This document shows, in pieces, positions 35,911 through 44,882 of a DNA stretch of 64,000 bases. Each line of letters begins with the position of its first letter. The stretch's first letter is position 1. A program made the translations under genes and the position numbers. The notes beneath the pieces are model-generated. The model was not told the origin of the DNA, made no database searches, and was given only the letters and a program-made list of their open reading frames with translations. The DNA comes from Moellerella sp963519845 (GTDB lineage Bacteria; Pseudomonadota; Gammaproteobacteria; Enterobacterales; Enterobacteriaceae), in NCBI GenBank assembly GCA_963519845.1, contig CAUQNX010000005.1, forward strand, positions 119,366 through 183,365, read 5' to 3'.

Positions 35911-36615
35911 ATGACAACGACTGTACCAGCAACGCAGAGAGGCGAGCAGGCTAAATATCAGCTGTTACTTGCAGCAGCTGATATTTACGGCGAGCTAGGT
36001 CTTGATGGCGCCACAACCCGAAAAATATCGCAAATTTCAGGGCAAAATATTGCTTCAATCGCTTACTACTTTGGCTCAAAAGAGGGACTCTATCTGGCTG
36101 TTGCCAAGCTAATTGTCGAGACAATTAAGGAAAGTTTCTCTGATTTATTAGCTGAAATAGATCAATTTTTATCACTACCACCAGCAGAACAATCATTGGA
36201 AGAGACCATTCGATTAATCCAGCAATCACTAATGGACTATAACTATTTTCAATTAGAAAAAAGAAATTTAAGCTTTTCGCGTATTTTAGCTCGAGAACAA
36301 CTAAACCCAACAGATGCTTATACGCTGATCCATGAGCAAGCTTTAGGCCCCATTCATTCGCGACTTAATCGTTTGATTGCCATATATATTGGTGCAGATC
36401 CCACCCATTTATCAACATTAATTCATACTCATGCCATATTAGGCGAAATACTCTCTTTCCGTATTGCTCGAGAAACCCTATTACGCCAAACGGGTTGGCA
36501 GCATATTAATGAAGAAGAGTATAAAATAATTAATAAAGTATTAATTGAGCATACTAATATTTTACTTAATGGTTTAAAGAACAGTAATAACAATTCAAAC
36601 AAAATAGCGCGATAA
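35911..36615 (+). CDS. cecR: TetR family regulator CecR
   Basis: 234 residues from the ATG at 35911, preceded by GAGGATACAACT; the upstream ATG at 35875 has no site and adds 12 residues. The N-terminal TetR DNA-binding part includes TTRKISQISGQNIASIAYYF (about 36-55). The ligand domain follows E. coli CecR (YbiH): LAREQLNPTDAY, LIHTHAILGEILSFR, LLRQTGW. In E. coli CecR controls rhlE and the ybhGFSR efflux genes and affects sensitivity to chloramphenicol and cefoperazone. No ybhGFSR genes follow here; the gene is alone. Confidence 0.87.
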   Translation: MTTTVPATQRGEQAKYQLLLAAADIYGELGLDGATTRKISQISGQNIASIAYYFGSKEGLYLAVAKLIVETIKESFSDLLAEIDQFLSLPPAEQSLEETIRLIQQSLMDYNYFQLEKRNLSFSRILAREQLNPTDAYTLIHEQALGPIHSRLNRLIAIYIGADPTHLSTLIHTHAILGEILSFRIARETLLRQTGWQHINEEEYKIINKVLIEHTNILLNGLKNSNNNSNKIAR

Positions 36616-36858
36616 GCTATCTATTTAATTAACTATATGAATATTCGATTATAATTCGATATTAACCTAAGGTTAAGGATACTAACTTAATGATAAATCA
36701 CTCTGATTTAAGTCTAGATTAGCCGTATATTAATCGATAACTTATTAGTTGATATTATTTATATTGACTGAAAAGAGTGAACTAACTATCTAGAGTAATG
36801 TGAATATCCGCAGTATTAGCCTTAGCTTTTGCCAGCGTTAAATGACTTTTTTCAAACA
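36616..36858. other. Gap after cecR with a perfect palindrome
   Basis: Non-coding, AT-rich. It holds the palindrome TTAACCTAAGGTTAA at 36662-36676 (7+1+7). No gene visible. The ybhGFSR genes that follow cecR in E. coli are absent. Confidence 0.4.
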
Positions 36859-36900
36859 AAAACCCCGCATTTATCAGAACACTGATAAATGCGGGGTTTT
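36859..36900. terminator. Strong bidirectional terminator, cecR side / ybhL
   Basis: AAAACCCCGCATTTATCAG (36859-36877) and its exact complement (36882-36900) form a perfect 19-bp stem with a 4-base loop AACA. A and T tracts on both sides. It ends ybhL on the minus strand. Confidence 0.9.
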
Positions 36901-36966
36901 ATTAATTTATTCTGTGCCTGAGCATTCTATTTGAAACCATATCTCACACAGCTAAATTTTCAGTAC

Positions 36967-37674
36967 TTAACGACGGTCGCCGAAGATACGCAGTAACATT
37001 AAGAATAGGTTGATAAAATCTAAATAAAGCGTTAATGCACCCAGAATAGCGTATTTGCGCATTGTCTCTTTATCATTTTCATCGATCTGCTCACCCATAG
37101 CTTTCAGCTTCTGAGTGTCATAGGCTGTCAGGCCAGCAAAAATCAATACACCTGCATAGGTGACAACCCAATACATAACTGGGCTCTGCATCCAAATGTT
37201 CACCAGTGAAGCGATAATTAGACCAATCAATGCCATGAATAAGAAATTACCCATGCCAGTAAGATCACGCTTAGTGGTGTAGCCATAGACACTTAAAGCA
37301 CCAAACATCGCCGACGTAATAAAGAAAGTACTAGCAACAGAAACAGGCGTATAAGCGGCTAGCACGACGGAGATAGTCAATCCTGTCAAGACAGAATAGA
37401 GCATAAAGAATCCAGTCGCTGCCATACCATTCATTTTAGGCAGTAAGAAAGATAACCCCATTACTAAGCCTAATTGAGCAATAATCAGCCCAAAAAACAG
37501 TACATTGCTCGAAGCAATTGCAATATAAAGATTACTATTAATTGAATACCAGGCGACAAATGCTGTTAGCAATAGACCTACAGTCATCCAGCCATAGACC
37601 TGAGCCATATAAGCCTGAACACCTGTATTTGCGCGCTGGACCAGAGAATCATTACGTTGATTAAATCGATCCAT
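36967..37674 (-). CDS. ybhL: BI-1 (Bax inhibitor-1) family membrane protein YbhL
   Basis: 235 residues from the ATG at 37674, preceded by AAAGGT; the in-frame ATG at 37695 has no site. Seven hydrophobic spans with the conserved end YDTQKLKAMGEQIDEND and LTLYLDFINLFLMLLRIFG, the BI-1 signature. The YbhL/YccA group members are inner-membrane proteins, some interacting with FtsH or acting as calcium leak channels. The role in this organism is unknown. Neighbour of moaE as in E. coli. Confidence 0.9.
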   Translation of the reverse strand: MDRFNQRNDSLVQRANTGVQAYMAQVYGWMTVGLLLTAFVAWYSINSNLYIAIASSNVLFFGLIIAQLGLVMGLSFLLPKMNGMAATGFFMLYSVLTGLTISVVLAAYTPVSVASTFFITSAMFGALSVYGYTTKRDLTGMGNFLFMALIGLIIASLVNIWMQSPVMYWVVTYAGVLIFAGLTAYDTQKLKAMGEQIDENDKETMRKYAILGALTLYLDFINLFLMLLRIFGDRR

Positions 37675-37846
37675 GATAATTATACCTTTTATCATATAAG
37701 TAAAAATGAGCTGTTGATATTCAACAAGCCTACGAAATCATTCAAAGTTTATCACAACTCATTGACATTGCCATTCGACAAAGTAGCTATTAATACTTTT
37801 ATTGGCCATTTTTTAGCATCAATACGTGAATATACATGAGTTTACA

Positions 37847-38299
37847 TTACCAGCGACTCGCCGATTGCTCATCACTCTCTTTAGCTTCAACCCAGCGCTC
37901 GTTATCAGGCAAAACTTCTTTTTTCCAAAATGGCGCTTTGGTTTTTAAGTAATCCATTATAAATTCAGCGGCACTAAATGCAGCGTCACGATGAGCACTG
38001 GTAACGCCAACAAAAACAATCTCTTCGCCCGGTGATAATGTCCCCACGCGATGGATCACGCTGATACGCTCTAATGGCCAACGTTCTCTCGCCTCTAGCA
38101 CAATATTATTCAGGGCTTTTTCTGTCATTCCCGGATAATGTTCTAGCGTTAGCTGATTCACCGCATCACCCAGATTGTGATTGCGTACTTTTCCCGTAAA
38201 AGTGACAACTGCGCCATCACTTTCACATTGTGCTAACCACGCATATTGCTCGCCGACACTAAACAATTCAGTCTGGACACTTATATGGCTATTATCCAT
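37847..38299 (-). CDS. moaE: Molybdopterin synthase large subunit MoaE
   Basis: 150 residues. MoaE binds cyclic pyranopterin monophosphate and receives two sulfurs from MoaD thiocarboxylate to form the dithiolene. Typical blocks: VVTFTGKVRNHNLGDAV (about 30-46), LEHYPGMTEKAL, IHRVGTLSPGEEIV, AHRDAAFSAAEFIMDYLKTKAPFWKKE with the catalytic lysine. Starts one base after the moaD stop. Last gene of moaA-moaC-moaD-moaE. Confidence 0.95.
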   Translation of the reverse strand: MDNSHISVQTELFSVGEQYAWLAQCESDGAVVTFTGKVRNHNLGDAVNQLTLEHYPGMTEKALNNIVLEARERWPLERISVIHRVGTLSPGEEIVFVGVTSAHRDAAFSAAEFIMDYLKTKAPFWKKEVLPDNERWVEAKESDEQSASRW

Positions 38300-38300
38300 T

Positions 38301-38546
38301 TTAGCCTCCAGTTACCGGTGGGAAAAAGGCGACTTCATCACCACTTTTCACTGGGTGATCACCCGCCACAAAGGATTGATTCACGGCTGACAATAATTTG
38401 CCCGCTTCCAATGCTAAAGCCCAACGATCGCCACGAGTACATAGTGCTTGGCGCAGAGACTCAACATCAGAGTAAATAGCGTCTAGCTCTAGCTTATCAG
38501 TACCTACTAGCTCTCTAACTTGAGCAAAAAAGAGCACCTTAATCAT
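38301..38546 (-). CDS. moaD: Molybdopterin synthase sulfur carrier subunit MoaD
   Basis: 81 residues with the beta-grasp ubiquitin-like fold. It ends in FFPPVTGG; the terminal Gly-Gly is adenylated by MoeB and then thiocarboxylated. The ATG overlaps the moaC stop by four bases. Confidence 0.95.
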   Translation of the reverse strand: MIKVLFFAQVRELVGTDKLELDAIYSDVESLRQALCTRGDRWALALEAGKLLSAVNQSFVAGDHPVKSGDEVAFFPPVTGG

Positions 38547-39022
38547 AATTCCGCCTTAAAATGACCGGATTTACCACCGGTTTTCTCGAGAAGTCTGACT
38601 GGCCCGATAACCATATCTTTTTGTACCGCTTTACACATATCATAGATAGTTAATGCTGCGACAGAAGCCGCTGTTAGCGCTTCCATTTCTACCCCAGTTT
38701 TACCCGTTAGTCGACAGCAAGATTCGATACGAACGCAGTTTTGCGCGACTAATGCTTCTAATGTCACTTCGACTTTGGTTAACAGTAATGGGTGACATAG
38801 GGGGATCAGCTGCCAAGTGCTCTTCGCGGCTTGAATACCTGCGATACGAGCCGTAGCGAAGACATCACCTTTGTGGTGACTACCATTGACAATCATGGCG
38901 AGTGTATCAGCGCTCATAGTAACAAAAGCCTCAGCTCTGGCTTCTCTCACAGTTTCTGCTTTTTCTGATACATCAACCATATGGGCTTCTCCAGCCCCAT
39001 TAATATGAGTCAGTTGAGACAT
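38543..39022 (-). CDS. moaC: Cyclic pyranopterin monophosphate synthase MoaC
   Basis: 159 residues. MoaC converts the MoaA product 3',8-cyclo-GTP to cyclic pyranopterin monophosphate. Conserved blocks: MVDVSEKAETVREARA (about 16-31), AAKSTWQLIPLCHPL, KTGVEMEALTAASVAALTIYDMCKA with the catalytic Lys and Glu. ATG follows AGGAGAGGGT. It directly follows moaA here with a 33-base gap; the moaB gene of the E. coli operon is absent. Confidence 0.95.
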   Translation of the reverse strand: MSQLTHINGAGEAHMVDVSEKAETVREARAEAFVTMSADTLAMIVNGSHHKGDVFATARIAGIQAAKSTWQLIPLCHPLLLTKVEVTLEALVAQNCVRIESCCRLTGKTGVEMEALTAASVAALTIYDMCKAVQKDMVIGPVRLLEKTGGKSGHFKAEL

Positions 39023-39055
39023 ACCCTCTCCTGAAAAATAAGATAAAATAAAGGC

Positions 39056-40036
39056 TTAACCGCCAATAACGGATAAATTAGGTGTTATACCGCTGTTCCC
39101 CTGATGGAGAAAGTGGGTTTCCCGTTTAAAGGTTAACGCTGACTGGATACGCGATTTGAGTTGTTCATTATGACTATCGTCGGCCAGCAGATCACGTAAT
39201 GGGATACCGTTCTCACCAAAAAGACATAAATGGAGATTCCCCAAGGAAGAGACTCTTAAGCGGTTACAGCTCTGACAAAAGTCTTTTTCATAAGGCATAA
39301 TCAGCCCCACTTCACCTTGATAATCAGGGTGCGAAAATACTTGCGCTGGACCATCACTACGAGATCTAACCTGTTGATACCAGCCATCTTCAATCAGACG
39401 TTTACGGATTGTCTCACCGGAAATATGATAGCGACGAAACAGATCGCTACCATCACCAGTCTCCATTAATTCAATAAAACGCAATTGAATTGGTCGGTGC
39501 TTAATCCAGTTAAGAAAAGAGGTTAGCGCAATATCATTGACGTTTTTCATTAAAACGGCATTGACTTTAATTTGTTTAAAACCAGCATCAAAGGCAGCAT
39601 CGATTCCGCTCATCACTTGGAAAAATTTATCTTGTCCGGTGATGGCTGAAAACTGGCGTGGATCTAGGCTATCGAGGCTGACATTAATCGCGTCTAAACC
39701 CGCCTCTTTCCATTGTGCAACATCGCGTGCCATACGATAACCATTTGTAGTCACTGCAATTTTTTTAATCGCATTATTTTCACGGATTGCAGCAATAATA
39801 TCACTGAAATCTTTACGCATCGTTGGCTCACCACCCGTTAAACGGATTTTTTCAGTGCCTAATTCAGCAAATGAGCGACTGATGCGACGAATTTCATCGA
39901 GTGACAAAAATTGAGTTCGACCATTGGGTTTATAGCCATCAGGGAGGCAGTAGGTGCAACGAAAATTGCACACATCAGTGATAGAGAGTCTAAGATAATA
40001 AAATTTGCGGGCAAAGGGATCGACAAGCTGTTGCAT
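39056..40036 (-). CDS. moaA: GTP 3',8-cyclase MoaA
   Basis: 326 residues from the ATG at 40036, preceded by GGAAAGGTG; the in-frame ATG at 40084 lies inside the structured leader. Radical SAM enzyme that starts molybdenum cofactor synthesis from GTP. The SAM cluster motif is CNFRCTYC (about 22-29). The second [4Fe-4S] cluster ligands are in FCQSCNRLR and LHLCLFG. The RLTGGEPTMR segment binds SAM. The C-terminus ends GGNSG-like (HQGNSGITPNLSVIGG) with the Gly-Gly needed for activity. Confidence 0.95.
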   Translation of the reverse strand: MQQLVDPFARKFYYLRLSITDVCNFRCTYCLPDGYKPNGRTQFLSLDEIRRISRSFAELGTEKIRLTGGEPTMRKDFSDIIAAIRENNAIKKIAVTTNGYRMARDVAQWKEAGLDAINVSLDSLDPRQFSAITGQDKFFQVMSGIDAAFDAGFKQIKVNAVLMKNVNDIALTSFLNWIKHRPIQLRFIELMETGDGSDLFRRYHISGETIRKRLIEDGWYQQVRSRSDGPAQVFSHPDYQGEVGLIMPYEKDFCQSCNRLRVSSLGNLHLCLFGENGIPLRDLLADDSHNEQLKSRIQSALTFKRETHFLHQGNSGITPNLSVIGG

Positions 40037-40120
40037 AATTACACCTTTCCAAATACGGGAGATGCAGACATTTCTATCTTGCACCCTGGTGGCTCGATGA
40101 CCACGGCCAAGGCATCATAT
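40037..40120 (-). promoter_or_regulatory. Candidate Moco riboswitch in the moaA leader
   Basis: On the minus strand the leader contains CCTTG-GCC-GTGG...CCAC-CAGGG, which folds as a stacked two-part helix (CCTTG with CAGGG outside, GTGG with CCAC inside). It ends in CTCCCGTATTTGGAAAGGTG directly at the moaA start, so the ribosome site is inside the structured region. The placement and the C/G-rich paired blocks fit the Moco RNA motif known upstream of moaA in enterobacteria. A covariance-model search was not possible. Confidence 0.55.
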
Positions 40121-40549
40121 TTGCTATAACAAGCTGTTGTAACAAACTTAGACACAAAGGCTAGGAGCTTCTCTTGTATGACATTTAATTCTAAGAGGCA
40201 TTTATTTAAGATAAAATAAATCGACTAGTTAATAATGCACACATTATTTATCAGGGATATTAGCGCAAAAAAGAGTAAAAAGCGAATTAGTTATTTCGAT
40301 ATATAACTTACTATACAACGACTTATCCTTGATTTTACCCCTATAAGATAAACCGCAATTCCTCGGCTAATTAATTGTTTTTGATTATGTGACTTATTTA
40401 AAAAAGCGGATTGTGATAAATTAGCGCGCAATTTCGTATAGAACAGATTATGCAGATTAAAAAATAGTTAGATATTGCGGTAATTACGTATTTTATGACG
40501 CAATACAAATAGTCTCTGTATAAAAAAATGGAATGTTAATAGGATAATT
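40121..40549. other. Divergent intergenic region, moaA / ybhK
   Basis: About 430 bases of AT-rich DNA holding the moaA and ybhK promoters. An inverted repeat TATTGCG ... CGCAATA (40473-40479 and 40499-40505) lies about 50 bases before ybhK. No gene seen. Confidence 0.4.
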
Positions 40550-41479
40550 ATGCCACATAGTCATCTGGCTAGCCTCAATCATGTCGTCGCTTTAGGCGGT
40601 GGACATGGGCTGGGCCGTGTTATGTCTTCACTCTCATCCCTTGGCCCTCGTTTAACGGGCATTGTTACGACAACCGATAATGGTGGTTCAACTGGTAGAA
40701 TTCGTAAGGCAGAAGGGGGAATAGCTTGGGGAGACATGCGTAATTGTCTGAATCAACTGATCACTGAGCCCTCTATTGCTTCCGCTATGTTTGAATATCG
40801 TTTCGGTGGTAACGGTGAGCTATCAGGCCATAACCTAGGTAATCTGATGTTGAAATCATTAGATCATCTCAGTGTGAGGCCGCTGGAAGCGATCAATTTA
40901 ATTCGCAGCCTACTCAAAGTCGACGCCCAATTAATCCCCATGTCTGAGCACCCCGTGGATTTAATGGCATTAGACGAAATGGGCAATGAGGTCTATGGTG
41001 AAGTCAATGTTGATCAACTCGACAGCCTGCCTCAAGATCTGCAACTTTATCCAAGGGTAAAAGCCACCCAAGAAGCCATTGACGCCATCTATCAAACAGA
41101 CCTAATTTTAATTGGCCCCGGCAGCTTCTTTACCAGCCTAATGCCAATCCTATTATTGGAAGAGATGACCACTGCATTGAGAGAGTGCCGCGCTCCTATG
41201 GTCTATATTGGCAACCTAGGTAAAGAGCTTAGCCCTTCTGCCGCCAGCTTAAGTCTGAAAGAGAAGCTGTGCATGATGGAAGAGAAAATCGGCCGTAAAA
41301 AAATTGATGCTATTATTGTTGGGCCTAGAACCGATATTCGCCCTGTGATTCAAGAGCGAATGGTCACTCAATCCATTCTTGAAGCGGAAGATGTCCCCTA
41401 TCGGCACGATCGTGTTTTACTTAATCGCGCCATTGAAGAGACAGTGGGTAAGCTGATGGTTCATTCCATACTAAAATAA
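40550..41479 (+). CDS. ybhK: YvcK/YbhK family protein (gluconeogenesis factor-like)
   Basis: 309 residues (E. coli 302). Rossmann-like start VVALGGGHGLGRVMSSLSS, then TTTDNGGSTGRIR, WGDMRNCLNQL, FGGNGELSGHNLGNLML and IGPGSFFTSLMP, all hallmarks of the YvcK/CofD-related family. In Bacillus YvcK binds UDP-GlcNAc and affects cell shape on gluconeogenic carbon. The enterobacterial role is not settled. Located between moaA and uvrB, as in E. coli. Confidence 0.92.
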   Translation: MPHSHLASLNHVVALGGGHGLGRVMSSLSSLGPRLTGIVTTTDNGGSTGRIRKAEGGIAWGDMRNCLNQLITEPSIASAMFEYRFGGNGELSGHNLGNLMLKSLDHLSVRPLEAINLIRSLLKVDAQLIPMSEHPVDLMALDEMGNEVYGEVNVDQLDSLPQDLQLYPRVKATQEAIDAIYQTDLILIGPGSFFTSLMPILLLEEMTTALRECRAPMVYIGNLGKELSPSAASLSLKEKLCMMEEKIGRKKIDAIIVGPRTDIRPVIQERMVTQSILEAEDVPYRHDRVLLNRAIEETVGKLMVHSILK

Positions 41480-41510
41480 GCTCATCAACCTAGTCCATCA
41501 AACAAATAAA

Positions 41511-43631
41511 TTAAGAGTTCGCAATAAACTGAGCTCTTAAAATTTGTATTTCATCCCGCATTTGAGCGGCTTGTTCAAATTCAAGATCTTGAGCCGCTTT
41601 ATACATTTTACGTTCAATCTCTTGGATCTTCAGCTCTAATTCTTTCGACGTTAGATTGCTGTAATCATCGATAGCCTGACCGGATTTAACTTTTGATGCC
41701 TGCTTGCCCTTAGGTTTACCCACTTTCTGGCCAATTTGTAGGATATCGCCAACCTTTTTCTTTAATCCTTGCGGCACAATGCCATGCTCAAGATTAAACT
41801 CGATCTGTTTTTCACGACGACGCGCTGTCTCACTAATAGCCTTTTCCATCGAGTTAGTGATGCGATCACCATAGAGGATAGCTCTACCATTTAAGTTACG
41901 CGCCGCACGACCAATAGTCTGAATCAGAGAACGCTCTGAGCGCAAGAATCCCTCTTTATCGGCATCGAGGATCGCCACTAAAGAGACCTCAGGCATATCC
42001 AGCCCTTCCCTCAATAAGTTGATCCCCACGAGTACGTCAAATAGACCTAGGCGCAAATCACGAATAATTTCGACCCGCTCGACTGTCTCAATATCAGAAT
42101 GGAGATAACGCACGCGCTCTCCATGCTCTTCAAGATATTCAGTGAGATCTTCCGCCATTCTTTTTGTCAGAGTAGTGACCAAAACACGCTCATCTTTGGC
42201 CACTCTGATACGAATTTCAGAAAGCAGATCATCCACTTGTGTCGCGACTGGCCGCACTTCAATAATAGGATCGAGTAATCCGGTTGGCCGCACTACTTGC
42301 TCGATAATATCACTCTCTGATTTCTCTAATTCGTACTTGCCCGGCGTTGCCGAAACATAGATGGTCTGAGGCGCAAGAGCTTCAAACTCTTCAAAACGTA
42401 ATGGACGATTATCTAACGCAGAAGGCAGACGAAAACCATATTCAACGAGCGTCTCTTTACGCGAACGGTCACCACGATACATACCGCCAATTTGTGGAAT
42501 AGTGGCGTGAGATTCATCCACCACCAATAGGCCATCAGCAGGCAGATAATCAAATAAGGTTGGTGGTGGAGCACCCGGACCACGTCCTGATAAATAACGT
42601 GAATAGTTTTCAATTCCTGAGCAGTATCCCAACTCATTCATCATTTCTAAATCGAATTGAGTACGTTGTGAGATCCGCTGCTCTTCAAGTAGTTTACCGT
42701 TATCTAATAACACCTTTCGTCGATCAACTAGCTCAAGCTTGATCTTCTCCATCGCCTCAAGAATACGTTCTCGTGGCGTCACATAGTGCGTTTTAGGATA
42801 AACAGTAAAGCGCGGTACAGTAACGTTGATCTGCCCGGTTAAAGGATCAAAAAGTGAAAGTCGTTCTACCTCTTGATCAAATAACTCAATTCTTAGCGCA
42901 TACTCATCGGATTCGGCCGGAAAGACATCGATCACCTCCCCTCGAACACGGAATGTACCACGCTGAAAAACCTGATCATTACGCGTATATTGAATATCAG
43001 ATAAACGACGTAAGATCGCGCGTTGATCGATGATCATGCCTACAGAGAGATGTAACATCATTTTTAAATAGCTATTAGGATCCCCCAAGCCGTAAATCGC
43101 CGAGACCGAGGCAACTACAATAACATCCCGCCGTTCTAATAGCGCTTTGGTCGCGGAGAGGCGCATTTGCTCAATATGCTCATTCACCGACGCATCTTTT
43201 TCGATAAAGGTATCTGAGCTGGGAACATAAGCTTCCGGCTGATAATAATCATAGTAGGAGACAAAATATTCCACTGCATTCTCGGGGAAAAAAGCTTTCA
43301 TCTCGCTATACAATTGCGCTGCCAGCGTTTTGTTATGAGCCATGATCATCGTTGGCCGGTTTTCTTTGGCGATCACGTTTGCAATGGTAAATGTTTTACC
43401 TGATCCCGTCACCCCGAGTAGTGTTTGATGTGCAAGACCGTCAACTAAGCCTTCAGATAACAGACGAATAGCCTCAGGCTGATCCCCTGCTGGCTGAAAT
43501 TCCGAATAGAGTTTAAATACTTTATCGGCACCTTTGCTCTCTGTGCTGTGGATCTCTGTATCTTCACTATCCATATTTTCGCTATCTCGATTCTCGGTTT
43601 TCAAATGGCTATCAGTATCCATATTGCTCAT
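41511..43631 (-). CDS. uvrB: UvrABC excinuclease subunit B with acidic N-terminal extension
   Basis: 706 residues against 673 in E. coli. UvrB verifies damage after UvrA loading and recruits UvrC. Normal parts: Walker A GVTGSGKT, the beta-hairpin YYDYYQPEAYVP, helicase motif VI IQTIGRAARN, and the C-terminal UVR domain (about 668-703). The canonical start would be near KVFKLYSEFQPAGDQPEAI. About 33 extra residues precede it, acidic and Ser/Thr-rich (SENMDSEDTEIHSTES). The ATG at 43631 has AAGAGGT upstream, while internal ATGs lack sites, so the tail seems real. LexA box and paired DnaA boxes lie upstream. Confidence 0.94.
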   Translation of the reverse strand: MSNMDTDSHLKTENRDSENMDSEDTEIHSTESKGADKVFKLYSEFQPAGDQPEAIRLLSEGLVDGLAHQTLLGVTGSGKTFTIANVIAKENRPTMIMAHNKTLAAQLYSEMKAFFPENAVEYFVSYYDYYQPEAYVPSSDTFIEKDASVNEHIEQMRLSATKALLERRDVIVVASVSAIYGLGDPNSYLKMMLHLSVGMIIDQRAILRRLSDIQYTRNDQVFQRGTFRVRGEVIDVFPAESDEYALRIELFDQEVERLSLFDPLTGQINVTVPRFTVYPKTHYVTPRERILEAMEKIKLELVDRRKVLLDNGKLLEEQRISQRTQFDLEMMNELGYCSGIENYSRYLSGRGPGAPPPTLFDYLPADGLLVVDESHATIPQIGGMYRGDRSRKETLVEYGFRLPSALDNRPLRFEEFEALAPQTIYVSATPGKYELEKSESDIIEQVVRPTGLLDPIIEVRPVATQVDDLLSEIRIRVAKDERVLVTTLTKRMAEDLTEYLEEHGERVRYLHSDIETVERVEIIRDLRLGLFDVLVGINLLREGLDMPEVSLVAILDADKEGFLRSERSLIQTIGRAARNLNGRAILYGDRITNSMEKAISETARRREKQIEFNLEHGIVPQGLKKKVGDILQIGQKVGKPKGKQASKVKSGQAIDDYSNLTSKELELKIQEIERKMYKAAQDLEFEQAAQMRDEIQILRAQFIANS

Positions 43632-43665
43632 GGGGTGACCTCTTAATACATTACTCTACATATAG

Positions 43666-43685
43666 TACTGGATAGAAATACAGCT
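43666..43685 (-). promoter_or_regulatory. LexA (SOS) box of uvrB
   Basis: On the minus strand AGCTGTATTTCTATCCAGTA has CTG-N10-CAG, the LexA consensus spacing. It is 35 bases from the uvrB ATG and resembles the SOS box of E. coli uvrB. Confidence 0.8.
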
Positions 43686-43970
43686 TCAAGTATTAAGTGT
43701 GAAAATGCTTGCATTATTTTTATACATATTAATATTTATTCATCACTTTAAATTGAGGTTATCCCCAATATTTTACTTGACCTATCACTATTTTTATATT
43801 TTATGCTACTGAGGTATTTTGTTGGTATAGATGAAAAAAAGATAACAGTTGATTTTAGTTAACTCATTGTATTTTATCTATTATATATAAAAGCTGAGAA
43901 TTACAACAAACAGAGTCAAACCCGCGTCGCACCTTGCCTTAGCCTAGTTTTAAAAATATCATTCACAGGG

Positions 43971-43993
43971 TTATCCACAGAAATGGTGGATAA
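43971..43993. promoter_or_regulatory. Inverted pair of DnaA boxes upstream of uvrB
   Basis: TTATCCACA (43971-43979) is a perfect consensus DnaA box. GGTGGATAA (43985-43993) is an inverted box, TTATCCACC, with one mismatch, 5 bases away. They lie about 340 bases upstream of uvrB, inside the 575-base non-coding gap to bioD. E. coli uvrB is reported to have a distal promoter region with a DnaA site at a similar distance. The rest of the gap (43686-44207) shows no gene. Confidence 0.65.
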
Positions 43994-44207
43994 CTCCCTA
44001 AGCCCTTTTGCCATATAGCACTAACGTCGGATCAACATGGAAATCAATCGATAGAAAAAGTGAATATTTCAGCTGAATGAAAAAAATATTTTTTCGCCAT
44101 TTTGATTTAAAAACAGTATTTTCTCACTTTTGACTTAATGCTATTGACAACTTGATACATTATCACAATTAATCAGCGAGGATCGAGTACATCAAATTAA
44201 GATCTTG

Positions 44208-44882
44208 CTACAAGTGATCGAGTTGAATATATTCACCAACTCGATGATAATCCTGTTGGCTCAAATGAGGAATAATACCTAAACAAGGCGCTTTGATCAT
44301 TTTCCTCAAAGTGGCTAAATATTCCGTCTGATAAGATCCAGCGGATTCAACTTCGTTAGCAATCCATCCCACTAATTTGAGCCCAGACTGCTCTATTGCC
44401 GCCGCCGTTAACAGAGCATGATTGATACAACCCAATTTAACACCCACAGTTAAAATAACCGGTAATTTCTGCTCAATAACCCAATCAGCAAAAGTTTGAG
44501 TTGCACTCAGTGGCGTGTACCACCCTCCTGCACCCTCAATTAATACCCAATCGGCCTGCTGCTGGATATAAGATAGACCTTGAGTCATTACGCAGAATTG
44601 AATCGGCTGTTGCTGTTTTTGGCTAATAATATGCGGTGATGTTGGCGCTTCAAATACAATCGGGTTGATCCGCTCATAGTCCAGTTTGATCTGGCTATTC
44701 TGCTGTAGCATCAGGGCATCACTGTTTCTCAGACCTTCGAGAGTATATTCACTGCCGGATGCAACCGGCTTATAACCCGCTGTTTGATAACCTTTCGCCG
44801 CCGCTGCTTGTAATAATCCGCAACTAGCAATGGTTTTACCCACTTCGGTATCAGTTCCGGTCATAAAATAGGTTTTAGTCAC
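44208..44882 (-). CDS. bioD: Dethiobiotin synthetase
   Basis: 224 residues. ATP-dependent closure of the ureido ring from diaminopelargonic acid and CO2. The P-loop is MTGTDTEVGKT (about 7-17), YKPVASGSEY follows, and LIEGAGGWYTPLS carries the substrate-site residues. The start overlaps bioC by 8 bases. Last gene of bioBFCD. No clear hairpin follows the stop. Confidence 0.94.
   Translation of the reverse strand: MTKTYFMTGTDTEVGKTIASCGLLQAAAAKGYQTAGYKPVASGSEYTLEGLRNSDALMLQQNSQIKLDYERINPIVFEAPTSPHIISQKQQQPIQFCVMTQGLSYIQQQADWVLIEGAGGWYTPLSATQTFADWVIEQKLPVILTVGVKLGCINHALLTAAAIEQSGLKLVGWIANEVESAGSYQTEYLATLRKMIKAPCLGIIPHLSQQDYHRVGEYIQLDHL

Noticed and set aside
43971..43993. Replication origin because of DnaA boxes
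   Set aside because: Only two boxes and no AT-rich unwinding cluster or origin-type genes; a uvrB control site explains it better.
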